Shown: positions 35,861 through 43,797 of the stretch, in pieces | How the letters are laid out: the number at the start of each line of letters is the position of its first letter | Position numbering within the stretch: the stretch's first letter is position 1 | NCBI GenBank assembly: GCA_017303635.1 | Contig: JAFLCG010000008.1 | Location: forward strand, 216,229 to 280,228 | Length of the DNA stretch: 64,000 nucleotides | Reading direction: 5' to 3' | Origin: Anaerolineae bacterium | GTDB taxonomy: Bacteria > Chloroflexota > Anaerolineae > Aggregatilineales > Phototrophicaceae | Position numbers and translations under genes: made by a program | Notes under the pieces: model-generated | The model's input: only the letters and a program-made list of their open reading frames with translations | The model's database searches: none | Told to the model about the DNA's origin: nothing

Positions 35861-35960
35861 CTGCCAGCCGCCAGCGATCAGCTTCCAGCCAGAAAAAGCC
35901 GGAAGTTGATAGCTGGCATCCCAAAAGCTGATGGCTGATCGCTGCAAGCTGAACGCTAAA
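35859..35960. repeat. Degenerate 7-nt-period tandem repeat, nuoH-nuoI gap
   Basis: Consecutive heptamers AGCTGCC, AGCCGCC, AGCGATC, AGCTTCC, AGCCAGA run from 35859. Then AGCTGAT, GGCTGAT, CGCTGCA, AGCTGAA, CGCTAAA run from 35926. The phase holds within each block. It resembles the heptanucleotide short tandem repeats described in cyanobacteria. The first copy includes the last bases of the nuoH stop. Confidence 0.7.
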
Positions 35961-35993
35961 CACGGAACGCGATGTACAGGAGAGTAACGCTCG

Positions 35994-36488
35994 ATGAATG
36001 TGATTAAGGGTTTTGCCACCACCTTCCGGCATGTGCTGGAAGAAAAAGTGACGATCCAGTACCCGGAACAGATGATCCCGTTTGCCGAACGCTACAAAGG
36101 GCGGCACGTCCTCAAGCGTTATGATAACGGTCTGGAGAAGTGTATCGGCTGCGCCCTCTGCGCTGCGGCTTGCCCGGCGGATGCCATTTGGGTGGAAGCA
36201 GCGGAGAACACCGACGAACAACGCTTCAGCCCTGGCGAACGCTACGCCAAGACCTATGAAATTAACATGCTGCGCTGCATCTTCTGTGGCTATTGCGAAG
36301 ATGCCTGCCCGACCGAAGCCATCATCCTCGGCAGCGAGCATCGCCTGAGCTTCACCGACCGCCGCGATGCCATTTATACCAAGGACATGCTGATCGAAGC
36401 GCCCGCCGAAGGCGTTCCGGCCAGCCCGCAGAAGGTCGAACCCGGCGTGTACAATCGCCCGATCCCGGATATGGAAAATCCATTGTAG
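35994..36488 (+). CDS. nuoI: NADH-quinone oxidoreductase subunit I
   Basis: A 164-residue ferredoxin-like subunit holding two [4Fe-4S] clusters (N6a, N6b) with the ligand sets C50-x2-C53-x2-C56-x3-C60 (CIGCALCAAACP) and C95-x2-C98-x2-C101-x3-C105 (CIFCGYCEDACP). GGAGAG precedes ATG at 35994. It is the last gene of the cluster: a terminator follows and no nuoJKLMN is found in the window. Confidence 0.96.
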   Translation: MNVIKGFATTFRHVLEEKVTIQYPEQMIPFAERYKGRHVLKRYDNGLEKCIGCALCAAACPADAIWVEAAENTDEQRFSPGERYAKTYEINMLRCIFCGYCEDACPTEAIILGSEHRLSFTDRRDAIYTKDMLIEAPAEGVPASPQKVEPGVYNRPIPDMENPL

Positions 36489-36529
36489 GCGGACTGCCGC
36501 TCGCGGGATGAACATGCGTTAAGATAATG

Positions 36530-36557
36530 GGGTAGGCGATACAGCCTACCCTTTTTT
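36530..36557 (+). terminator. Terminator of the nuo operon
   Basis: A perfect 8-bp stem (GGGTAGGC / GCCTACCC) with loop GATACA, then TTTTTTG. It sits 41 bp after nuoI and 21 bp before the TetR gene, closing the nuo transcript. Confidence 0.92.
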
Positions 36558-36578
36558 GTATACAGGCGTTTTTTGCAC

Positions 36579-37172
36579 ATGGCCCGACCCCGCGAATTTG
36601 ATAAGCAAGCTGTTATCGACCAGGCCATGCTGGTGTTCTGGCAGAAGGGCTATGAAGCCACCTCCATCCGCGACCTGAAAGACCAGATGGGCATCAGCAG
36701 CAGCAGCATGTATGAGGTGTTTGGGGATAAGCGCGGCGTCTATCTGGCGGCGCTGGCACGTTCCTGTGAGCTGGAACGCGAGCGCATGGAACGCATGGCG
36801 GACGATGCGGAAACACCGCAGGCTTTCGTCCAGCAGTTGTTTGAGATGAGCGATCAGGCGATCCAGGCAGGCACCAATCAGGCCGGGTCGATGGCGCTGC
36901 ACGCGATGGTCGAGTTTGGTCCGCGTGATCCAGATATTACCCAGATGCTGCTGGGGCACTACTTCGCCATCGCCGAGATCATCGCCCGCGTGATTGCTCG
37001 CGGACAGCAGTCGGCCAATGTCGCCAGCCCGGAAGATCCGCATACCTTAGCTTATACCCTGTTGACAACCCTATACGGCGTCGTGACCCTGAAGGGCATC
37101 AAGCCGGACTTTGCTGAAACCCGTACAATTGCCCGCATCATCCTCACTATCCTGAATCCCGCTCATCCTTAA
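36579..37172 (+). CDS. TetR/AcrR-family transcriptional regulator
   Basis: About 197 residues. The N-terminal helix-turn-helix (MARPREFDKQAVIDQAMLVF then WQKGYEATSIRDLKDQMGIS, and SSSMYEVFGDKRGVYLAAL) is typical of the family. The C-terminal ligand domain (about 75-197) is variable. ATG at 36579 is used; TTG at 36573 would add two residues. It is encoded just upstream of a cytochrome P450 gene whose promoter holds a 24-nt inverted repeat. It therefore probably represses that gene and responds to a hydrophobic compound; that is an inference. Confidence 0.92.
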   Translation: MARPREFDKQAVIDQAMLVFWQKGYEATSIRDLKDQMGISSSSMYEVFGDKRGVYLAALARSCELERERMERMADDAETPQAFVQQLFEMSDQAIQAGTNQAGSMALHAMVEFGPRDPDITQMLLGHYFAIAEIIARVIARGQQSANVASPEDPHTLAYTLLTTLYGVVTLKGIKPDFAETRTIARIILTILNPAHP

Positions 37173-37231
37173 GCTTGGGTCATTGCAGACTCGCCTTGTG
37201 TGGTAGCCATTCAGGCAGTCTCACATTATCT

Positions 37232-37288
37232 CTTCTCTGGCTCCACTCTCCCTGCGTTCGGGAGAGGGGTTGGACGTGAGGGCAACCC
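37232..37288. repeat. Palindromic repeat family 1 in the TetR-P450 gap
   Basis: CTCTGGCTCCACTCTCCCTG then CGTTCGGGAGAGGGGTTGGA and CGTGAGGG, a member of the CCCTCACCCCC-GGCCCCTCTCCC family. Confidence 0.55.
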
Positions 37289-37312
37289 CATTATTCCTTA
37301 AGGCTCTGCTGA

Positions 37313-37342
37313 TTGACTTGATTCTGGGAGTTGTGCTACCAT
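37313..37342 (+). promoter_or_regulatory. Candidate promoter of the P450 gene
   Basis: TTGACT (37313-37318), an 18-bp spacer and TACCAT (37337-37342). The predicted start point falls at about 37349, right before the operator. Confidence 0.5.
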
Positions 37343-37350
37343 CACATCAT

Positions 37351-37374
37351 ATTCTGAAATGATCGTTTCAGAAT
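37351..37374. promoter_or_regulatory. Probable TetR operator in front of the P450 gene
   Basis: Perfect 9-nt arms ATTCTGAAA (37351-37359) and TTTCAGAAT (37366-37374) around TGATCG. The size and symmetry fit a TetR-type operator placed just downstream of the promoter, where binding would block transcription. Confidence 0.7.
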
Positions 37375-37420
37375 GAATCTGAATCAATCATTGCGCTTTT
37401 GCACAAGGATTAGCCTGCAT

Positions 37421-38842
37421 ATGACCGCTGCACTTCCTCCGATGGTTTCCGGCAAACTGCCGATTGTGGGTCACGCGCTGGAGATGCTCCGTGACCGCGA
37501 GTCCCTTTTCAAGCGTGGCTATCAGGAACATGGCGATGTCTTCGCCATGCAGTTGGGGCCACAGCCGATTGCCGTGGTGACGGGTGGCGAGCATAACCGC
37601 CACCTCTACATGGAAACGGATAAGTCGCTCAACATGCAGGACGGCTATGCTTTCCTGAAAGCGTCTTTTGGCGAAGTGTTCTTCGTCGCCAGCAAGGATA
37701 CCTACTACAACCAGCGCCCTGTCTTGCAGGAACTTTTCAAACGGGAGCGTATGGTCGGTTACATTCAGGCCATGAATGCCGAAGTTCAGGAGTGGCTGGA
37801 TTCGCTGGGGCAGGCGGGCGAAGTGGATATTACTGCTGCTATGCGCCAGCTCACCCAGTTTGTCGTCGGTCGGGCGATGATCGGCCCGGATTACAACAAG
37901 GAATTGGGGCCGGGCTTCTGGGAACAGTATGAAGGTATTGCAGCCGGGCTGGACTTTGTGCTGCCGCCCAATCTGCCCCTGCCGAAGTTCCGTCGCCGTG
38001 ACCGGGCCAGAGCGCACATCACCAAAACCCTGAACGGCCTCATTCAGAAGCGCCGCGAGAACCCCGATCAGTATGATGATCTGATCACCACCCTGTTGTC
38101 GACACCCTTAAAAGATGGCTCGCGGCTCGATAACGAAGACATCGTGACCATCTTCATGGGCTTGCTCTTCGCCGGGCATGAAACCACCGCTGGTCAGGCT
38201 GCCTGGTTGATCGCCCTGCTGCTGCGCCACCCGGACTATCTGGCACGAGTGCGGCAGGAAATCAGTGAGCGTGTGACCTACGGGCAGCCGATTGATGCGG
38301 CGCTGCTCAGCAAGCTCGACCACATTTACATGGCGATTGATGAAACGACCCGGATGCAGCCGTCGGCGGATATTCAGGTGCGGACGGTCGATACACCCAT
38401 GAAGGTGGGCAATTACGAAGTCCCCGCGGGCTGGCGCATGATGGTCAGCGCGGCGACTTCACACAACCTGCCCGGCGTCTTCACCAACCCAGAACGCTTT
38501 GACCCGCTGCGCTTCTCCCCGGAACGCGGCGAAGGCAAAGACCCGTTTGCCATCGTCGGCTTCGGCGGCGGCATCCACAAATGCACCGGCATGAACTTCG
38601 CCAAAAACGAGATGGCGGTCATCACCGCGCTCCTCTTCCAGCAATTTGACCTGGAGCTCCTGAGCAAAGAGATCCATGTCGTCAGTGGGAATGGCGCGAA
38701 CCACCCGTCCGAGGTGCGCGTCCGCTACAAGCGTAAGCCGTTGAGCGCGCTGACCGATGTCAAGACGATCCAGCAGGCGGTGGAGGCAGGTTGCCCGCAC
38801 ATGCGCCAGAAGGTTGCGGAAGAACAACTCTCCAGCCAATAA
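37421..38842 (+). CDS. Cytochrome P450 (CYP51-like group)
   Basis: About 473 residues of a soluble heme monooxygenase. It has the I-helix oxygen motif FAGHETTAGQ, the K-helix ExxR (DETTRMQP), a PERF-like motif (NPERFDPLRFSPER) and the heme loop FGGGIHKCTGMNFA with the Cys ligand. The overall pattern (LPIVGHALEML, QDGYAFLKASFG, FQQFDLELL) recalls the CYP51/bacterial long-chain group, but the substrate is not predictable. The ATG at 37421 is preferred because AAGGA lies upstream; the frame opens at 37373 inside the operator. No ferredoxin or reductase gene is adjacent. Confidence 0.93.
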   Translation: MTAALPPMVSGKLPIVGHALEMLRDRESLFKRGYQEHGDVFAMQLGPQPIAVVTGGEHNRHLYMETDKSLNMQDGYAFLKASFGEVFFVASKDTYYNQRPVLQELFKRERMVGYIQAMNAEVQEWLDSLGQAGEVDITAAMRQLTQFVVGRAMIGPDYNKELGPGFWEQYEGIAAGLDFVLPPNLPLPKFRRRDRARAHITKTLNGLIQKRRENPDQYDDLITTLLSTPLKDGSRLDNEDIVTIFMGLLFAGHETTAGQAAWLIALLLRHPDYLARVRQEISERVTYGQPIDAALLSKLDHIYMAIDETTRMQPSADIQVRTVDTPMKVGNYEVPAGWRMMVSAATSHNLPGVFTNPERFDPLRFSPERGEGKDPFAIVGFGGGIHKCTGMNFAKNEMAVITALLFQQFDLELLSKEIHVVSGNGANHPSEVRVRYKRKPLSALTDVKTIQQAVEAGCPHMRQKVAEEQLSSQ

Positions 38843-38845
38843 ATT

Positions 38846-38874
38846 GTACGGGCGACCCGCCGGGTCGCCCCTAC
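38846..38874. repeat. Palindromic repeat family 2, after the P450 gene
   Basis: GTACGGGCGACCCGCCGGGT then CGCCCCTAC: the clearest full palindrome of this family. It could also act as a terminator stem between the convergent P450 and GH8 genes, though no T run follows. Confidence 0.65.
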
Positions 38875-38892
38875 TGGTTTTCAACCCATCCC

Positions 38893-40140
38893 TCACGCCG
38901 GGGTATGCACCTGGAACTGCCCGCTCAGTTGTAGCAGCGCCATCAGATACAGCAGACCGTCGTAATAGCGATAGCGCCCGGTTGGAATGGGCGTGTTCCA
39001 GAATTCCTCAATGAAGTCCCAGGCGATGGCATCGCTGGCGGCCAGCGTCGCCACCGCGTTCATGGCGATCAACCCGGTCGAGCGATGCTGATTGCCGACC
39101 GGCGTTCCATCCACCTCAAACTGACTGGTATAACGACCAATCCCCAAGTCATGGAAGAAGCGCAGGTAGCGGTTGGTCTGTTCCACCTGCCAGGGATCTG
39201 CCGCGAACCAACTGTAATCCATGGCGACCATCATGGCGCTGCGCCACGAATCCGCATAGAAGACGCTGCCGTAATCCCCGGATCGGCGCGGGCGTCCATC
39301 GAACTCAGCGTAGTTGGGCATCAGGCCAGTCACGGGATGCGCCGCCTGCTGCCAGTGCTGGCGGGCTGCGGCGGCCGCTTCCGTCCAGAAGGCATTGTCC
39401 TGTGCCGCCCAGCGCGCCCATAACTCGTAGTAGTGGGGGGCCTGGTAGGAAGGGTCGGTGAAGGTGCGGTTCTGACCGACATCTGGCACAAAAACGACCA
39501 ACTTGGTTTCCGCATCAAACATGTTGGAGGCAAAGCGGCTGTTGCGCTCCTCCGTATGCAGCATCGTATCGAGGATCGCCTGTGCTTCGGCGCGGTAGTT
39601 GTAGATGCCTTCGCCATCCCCCCAGCGGGCCGAAGCGAAGAACAGCGCGGTCACGTACCAGATTTCGCCATCCGAGGCCGGGTTGTCATCAATGCAGTCG
39701 CCATCGGTGAAGGCGTGCCAGCAGAAGTAACCCTGCCAGGGACCGTCCGCGTGCTGCATGTAGGTCTTGGCCCAGGTCCACAGCCGGTTGAACTCCGCCT
39801 GTTTATCCATCTGGACGGTGAGCATCATGCCGTAGGACATGCCCTCGGTGCGGATATCGGCATTATTGATGTCCTCGATGTAGGCCATATCCTCGCCGAC
39901 CGGGTAATAGACGCGCTCGTTGGTGTCATCGCCATAGAACAACTGCTGGAAGGTCGAGTCGATCCGCTCTTGGATGTCCGTATCAGAAAGCCCCCATTCC
40001 GCCAGCATATTCCGGTAGACTCCGCTCTGAAATGCGCCTTCGGTCGGTGGGGTTGGGGCAGGTTGTTCCTGGGCCATCAGCAGACTCGTGTGACAGGCTA
40101 GTACAAGCAAAAACAGGAGCGTAAAAGTAGGTCGTTTCAT
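38893..40140 (-). CDS. Secreted GH8 glycoside hydrolase (exo-oligoxylanase-like)
   Basis: 415 residues. The signal peptide MKRPTFTLLFLLVLACHTSL then LMAQ suggests export. The mature part has the GH8 (alpha/alpha)6 hallmarks: TEGMSYGMMLTVQMDKQAEF with the acid Glu, WTWAKTYMQHADGPWQGYFCWH, PASDGEIWYVTALFFASARW and YGSVFYADSWRSAMM. The closest named group by pattern is reducing-end xylose-releasing exo-oligoxylanase, so xylan breakdown is likely. The ATG at 40140 follows AAAGGA. A perfect LacI-type operator lies 26 bp upstream of the start. The Cys at 16 could make it a lipoprotein. Confidence 0.88.
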   Translation of the reverse strand: MKRPTFTLLFLLVLACHTSLLMAQEQPAPTPPTEGAFQSGVYRNMLAEWGLSDTDIQERIDSTFQQLFYGDDTNERVYYPVGEDMAYIEDINNADIRTEGMSYGMMLTVQMDKQAEFNRLWTWAKTYMQHADGPWQGYFCWHAFTDGDCIDDNPASDGEIWYVTALFFASARWGDGEGIYNYRAEAQAILDTMLHTEERNSRFASNMFDAETKLVVFVPDVGQNRTFTDPSYQAPHYYELWARWAAQDNAFWTEAAAAARQHWQQAAHPVTGLMPNYAEFDGRPRRSGDYGSVFYADSWRSAMMVAMDYSWFAADPWQVEQTNRYLRFFHDLGIGRYTSQFEVDGTPVGNQHRSTGLIAMNAVATLAASDAIAWDFIEEFWNTPIPTGRYRYYDGLLYLMALLQLSGQFQVHTPA

Positions 40141-40166
40141 GCAGCCAGTCCTTTCTTCGATGAGTT

Positions 40167-40182
40167 TTGCAAACGTTTGCAA
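40167..40182. promoter_or_regulatory. LacI-family operator before the GH8 gene
   Basis: The perfect 16-nt palindrome TTGCAAACGTTTGCAA has the central CG and TTGC/GCAA ends typical of LacI-family sugar regulators. It is 26 bp upstream of the GH8 start, so regulation by a xylo-oligosaccharide-type regulator is likely. No lacI-type gene is in the window. Confidence 0.78.
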
Positions 40183-40227
40183 TCGTACTTCAAAAAAATG
40201 GCTCGATGCAGCCAGACCTCTACTATA

Positions 40228-41127
40228 CTACGATAGCATCTCCGTGGCGACCTGCACGGTGCGGGCATGGATGCTGGCAATATCCTCGACATTGCGGGCA
40301 TAGCCCCCGGCCATGGTGATGGCGACCGGCAGACCCGCCGCCCGGCAGCGTTCCAGCACCAGCCGATCCCGCGCAGCCAGGCCCTCCATGGTCAGCGCCA
40401 GTCGTCCCAACCGGTCATGTACGTAGGGATCAGCCCCTGCCAGGTAGATCGCCAGATCCGCGTGCGAGAGAGACAGCGCCCGTTCCAGGCCCCCTTCCAG
40501 CATCAGCAGATACTCGTCATCCCCGGTGCCGTCATCCAGTTCAATGTCCAGATCGCCGGGGACTTTGTGGTAGGGGAAGTTCTTCGCCCCGTGAATGGAA
40601 AAGGTGAAGATGGTCGGGTCGCCCTGGGTGATGGCGGCGGTGCCATTGCCCTGGTGCACATCACAATCCAGCACCACGATGCGCCGGGCGCGGCCTTCCG
40701 CCTGCATCGCCCGCGCTGCCACCACGCTGTCGTTGAAGACGCAGTAGCCTTCACCATGATCGCGGAAGGCGTGATGTGTGCCGCCCGCCAGGTTGACCGC
40801 CAGACCATCAACCAGCGCTGCCCGGCAGGCCTGGATGGTCGCGCCGTTGACTCGCCGCGCTCGTTCCCACAGCATCGGCGACCAGGGCAGCCCGATACGG
40901 CGGATTTCTTTGGCGCTCAGGGTGCCTGTCCGCACCCGTTCGATGTAATCCGCGTCGTGCGCCCGCAGCAGGTCGGCATCGCTGGCGCGTTCCGGCACGA
41001 TCAGGTCATCCGCGCTCAGGATGCCATCTTCCAGAATACGGTCGCGCAGGCGGCTGTACTTGGGCATGGGGAAGCGATGCTCTGGCGGCAGTGGCAGCAC
41101 GAAGGGATCAGCGTAGAAAGCTTGCAT
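40228..41127 (-). CDS. Histone deacetylase-like (AcuC/HdaH) amidohydrolase
   Basis: A 299-residue Zn-dependent deacetylase/amidohydrolase. It has LAGGTHHAFRDHGEGYCVFND (catalytic His pair), VLDCDVHQGNGTAAI (Zn ligands Asp and His), YLAGADPYVHDRLGRLALT (Zn Asp) and the transition-state Tyr in MAGGYARN. All catalytic residues are present. Bacterial members act on acetyl-lysine (AcuC), acetylpolyamines or other acylamides; the substrate cannot be told. The ATG at 41127 begins MQAFYADPFVLPLPPEHRFP. Confidence 0.93.
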   Translation of the reverse strand: MQAFYADPFVLPLPPEHRFPMPKYSRLRDRILEDGILSADDLIVPERASDADLLRAHDADYIERVRTGTLSAKEIRRIGLPWSPMLWERARRVNGATIQACRAALVDGLAVNLAGGTHHAFRDHGEGYCVFNDSVVAARAMQAEGRARRIVVLDCDVHQGNGTAAITQGDPTIFTFSIHGAKNFPYHKVPGDLDIELDDGTGDDEYLLMLEGGLERALSLSHADLAIYLAGADPYVHDRLGRLALTMEGLAARDRLVLERCRAAGLPVAITMAGGYARNVEDIASIHARTVQVATEMLS

Positions 41128-41398
41128 GGTGCCGGAAGTCTATATCCTTTTTCCAACCGAATCCTACGAACTTTGTATGGTCTACCCAAACGACTTTAAC
41201 GCTTTTTACATACAATGTCAGATAGAGTAAGCATGTAGCGTTTATCTCTCACGCTTCAATCCAGCTTCTGTGTACACCTTTTCAGGATGGTAGTCCGTAA
41301 GCACGCCATCCGCTCTGTTCAGTAGGGCCGGTGTCAGTCAGCCGGAGAACCTATTGTCTACGGGAGAAAGCCAGCACTCATCATTGGAGGAGTCAGTT

Positions 41399-41731
41399 AT
41401 GCCCCATTACGCCTCGGACGCTATCGGCATTGAAGACATTATCACCTATCGCCATTGGGATGCCCATTCAGAGCATTATGCCGGTGGGGATAGTCTAGCG
41501 ACGGCCCTCTATCTGGGCTGGACTCTGCCGGAAACCGTCGAGATGGCGGAATACTGGTATGCCGGCACGCGGCGGGTAGCCGTCTATCATGTCTCGCTCG
41601 AACGGGATGGAAGCAGCATGGTGATGCCCGTCATCGGCAACCCGTTCATCGAACGGCTGATGACCGAGCGCCAGTGCAAGGTGGTGCCGCTCGGCGAGCG
41701 CCAGCCGGTCGAGGCCGATACCCGCGTCTAA
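41399..41731 (+). CDS. Unrecognised 110-residue soluble protein
   Basis: Starts MPHYASDAIGIEDIITYRHW and includes LATALYLGWTLPETVEMAEYWYAGTRRVAVYHV. No family is recognised. Two WxxPETV/WYxGTRR patches and a basic C-terminus suggest a small alpha/beta protein. The ATG at 41399 follows a strong GGAGGAG. A terminator lies 21 bp after the stop, so it is a monocistronic, well-delimited gene. The 271-bp gap before it (to the divergent HDAC-like gene) holds no other coding sequence. Confidence 0.72.
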   Translation: MPHYASDAIGIEDIITYRHWDAHSEHYAGGDSLATALYLGWTLPETVEMAEYWYAGTRRVAVYHVSLERDGSSMVMPVIGNPFIERLMTERQCKVVPLGERQPVEADTRV

Positions 41732-41751
41732 CGCATCTGCCACCCTGTCGG

Positions 41752-41778
41752 GACGCCCAACCGGGCGTCTTTTATTTT
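41752..41778 (+). terminator. Terminator after the 110-residue gene
   Basis: Stem GACGCCC / GGGCGTC with loop AACC followed by TTTTATTTT. A canonical intrinsic terminator. Confidence 0.92.
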
Positions 41779-41883
41779 GCGATCAGGTGTATTCGTGAGA
41801 TCGTTGCATGGGCTGTGGTTGGCGTTCCTACAGAGTCATCCTGATAAAGTTTGCCGACCATCCTTGGCAATGAGAATGCAGAC

Positions 41884-42478
41884 TCCCCCTCTCCAGTGAC
41901 CCGACTCCCGCGTCAACTCACTCCCATCAACGGGTGAGGGGCACGAAAGGAGAGGGGGCTGGGGGGTGAGGTTCCGGCTTTGCGCCGTATGTCGCACAGC
42001 GATCCCGCTGCATTTGCACACCCACCACTTCCCCACGAGTTTCTGCTCCCCTCTCCCTCGCCCCGCCTTTCCCACAACCTGCCCATACGATCCATCAAGG
42101 GGCGAGAACGGAGAGGGGCTGGGGGTGAGGCCGTTGTGCATCACTCCATCTGTGAGGTTCTCCGAAAATTCGGAACAAACTCGGAACAAATGTTTCGCTT
42201 TCGCCCGCCGACCTGTGTTATTCTCAGCGTACACACCCGCTCGAACTTGACCTGTTGCGGGTGCCAGCGCAGCTTAACACCGCCAAGACTGCCAAGCTTT
42301 TGGCGGCACCTACGCTCGCACCCGCCATCTTGGTCAGTACCAACAACGCCGCCAACGCCGCCAAGCTCGCCTTTTCCCTCCGAAAGTCCCCTCTCTCCGT
42401 AGGACGGCGCAGCATCGCTTTTGTCTGACCAACACGGTACGCGCCGCCGAACGGAGAGGGGATTTAAGGGTGAGGCCT
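41884..42478. repeat. Repeat-filled gap before the desaturase gene
   Basis: This 864-bp gene-free stretch holds at least three family-1 palindromic repeats (about 41884-41972, 42046-42130, 42387-42478), each with CCCTCTCC... and ...GGAGAGGGG-CTGGGGG-TGAGG arms. It also holds the second GGAACA-type element on the minus strand. Short frames occur here on both strands but none looks like a gene. Confidence 0.75.
42165..42385 (-). repeat. Dispersed GGAACA-palindrome element, copy 2
   Basis: On the minus strand a CTTGGCGG-rich tract (GAGCTTGGCGGCGTTGGCGG, near 42376-42357) is followed ~170 bp later by GAAACATTTGTTCC (42196-42183), then GAGTTT and a further GTTCC (42176-42172). One base breaks the palindrome's symmetry. 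The order (GC-rich tract, palindrome, third half-site) matches copies 1 and 3. Confidence 0.6.
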
Positions 42479-42501
42479 CTGTCATCACCGCCACAGCCAA
42501 C

Positions 42502-42557
42502 CTGAAACTTGAAACCTGAAACCAGTAACCTGAAACCTGAAACCAGTAACCTGAAAC
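42502..42557. repeat. Eight-unit heptamer tandem repeat
   Basis: CTGAAAC, TTGAAAC, CTGAAAC, CAGTAAC, CTGAAAC, CTGAAAC, CAGTAAC, CTGAAAC in strict register. It lies 38 bp upstream of the desaturase start and could vary in copy number and alter promoter spacing. Confidence 0.9.
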
Positions 42558-42595
42558 CCTTACTTATATGCACCACCAAAGGATAAGCTTTCATA

Positions 42596-43765
42596 ATGAC
42601 CGAATATCAACCCCTTTCCACCGTCCGCGAGACTCTCAAGGTCAAGTGGTACCGTAGCAAAATCGACGGAGCCACCCTCAAGCGCCTCTCCGCCCGCAGC
42701 GATGCCCAGGCCTGGTTTCAGGCCGGTGGACATCTGGCGCTGTTTCTGCTGACCGGCTCACTGGCCTTCTGGTGCTGGTCGCAGGGAGCCTGGCTCGGCT
42801 TCCTGATCGCGCTCTTCCTGCATGGGACGGTCGTCAGCTTCTTTGTCGGCGTCGCGCCGCATGAACTCGGTCATGGCTCGGTCTTTGCGACCAAATGGCT
42901 GAACCAGTTCTTTCTCTATCTCTACAGCCTGCTCAGTTGGTGGGACCCATTCGACTATGCCAGCAGCCATACCTATCATCACCGCTATACCCTCCACCCG
43001 GAAGGCGACCGGGAAAATCTGCTGCCGCTTGAACCCAGCCTCAAATCGACCTTCATGCTCCAGTTGTTCACAGTCAATCTGTTGACCCAGCGCGGGCGCA
43101 CCTTCGGCAAAGGTGGGTTGCTCTCCACCATCTGGGTGACGATCCTCGGCGCTTTTGGGCGAGTCGGCGATCCTGATATACCTATCAACGAGTGGATCAA
43201 CACCCTGCATGAAGATCAGCCGGACGAATATCGCAAGTCGATCTGGTGGTCGCGCCTGCACTTGGCCTTTCACGGGACGGTCACGCTGGTCTCACTGCTG
43301 ACCGGCTACTGGGTCTTCATCCTGCTGATCCCGGTCGCGCCCTTCATCGCCAATTGGTTGGCCTATTTCGTCGGTTTGCCCCAACACTGCGGCCTGATGG
43401 AGAACGTGCCGGATTTCCGCAAGAGCGTGCGCTCGATGACGCTGCCGCCCATCGCGGAGTTCCTCTACTGGCGGATGAACTGGCACACCGAGCATCATAT
43501 GTACGCCGGTGTCCCCTGCTACAACCTGAAGGCCCTGTATCAGACTATCGCCCATGACATGCCACAGCCGCGCACATTGGTCGGTGCCTGGCGCGAAATG
43601 CGGATGATCTGGCAGCGGCAGAAAACTGAACCCGGCTATGCCTTCGATACACCGCTGCCACCGACGGCCCAGCCGACTCCGGTCCCAGGTGGGGAAGCCC
43701 CCGGCCCGGCAACCGAGCTAGAAGCTTCCATTGGCGACCTGGCACCCAAGGGCTTGAGCGGATGA
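42596..43765 (+). CDS. Membrane fatty acid desaturase
   Basis: A 389-residue di-iron membrane desaturase. The three His boxes are HELGHGS (about residues 89-93), HTYHH (about 123-127) and WHTEHHM (about 300), plus a late HCG. Hydrophobic pairs flank the boxes (HLALFLLTGSLAFWCW, FHGTVTLVSLLTGYWVFILL). The C-terminus is a Pro-rich tail (PTAQPTPVPGGEAPGPATEL). It introduces double bonds into lipid acyl chains, or hydroxylates a related substrate; region specificity is unknown. A poly-heptamer repeat precedes it, and family-1 repeats surround it. Confidence 0.9.
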   Translation: MTEYQPLSTVRETLKVKWYRSKIDGATLKRLSARSDAQAWFQAGGHLALFLLTGSLAFWCWSQGAWLGFLIALFLHGTVVSFFVGVAPHELGHGSVFATKWLNQFFLYLYSLLSWWDPFDYASSHTYHHRYTLHPEGDRENLLPLEPSLKSTFMLQLFTVNLLTQRGRTFGKGGLLSTIWVTILGAFGRVGDPDIPINEWINTLHEDQPDEYRKSIWWSRLHLAFHGTVTLVSLLTGYWVFILLIPVAPFIANWLAYFVGLPQHCGLMENVPDFRKSVRSMTLPPIAEFLYWRMNWHTEHHMYAGVPCYNLKALYQTIAHDMPQPRTLVGAWREMRMIWQRQKTEPGYAFDTPLPPTAQPTPVPGGEAPGPATELEASIGDLAPKGLSG

Positions 43766-43797
43766 CAATTGGCTTGCGGAAATGTATGCTCCGAAAG

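Noticed and set aside
42502..42557. CRISPR-like array before the desaturase
   Set aside because: Units are 7 nt with no spacers; it is a simple tandem repeat.
41836..42580. Several overlapping frames of 60-140 codons on both strands
   Set aside because: They run through palindromic repeats and the heptamer tract; their products are low-complexity Pro/Ser/Arg sequences with no family pattern.
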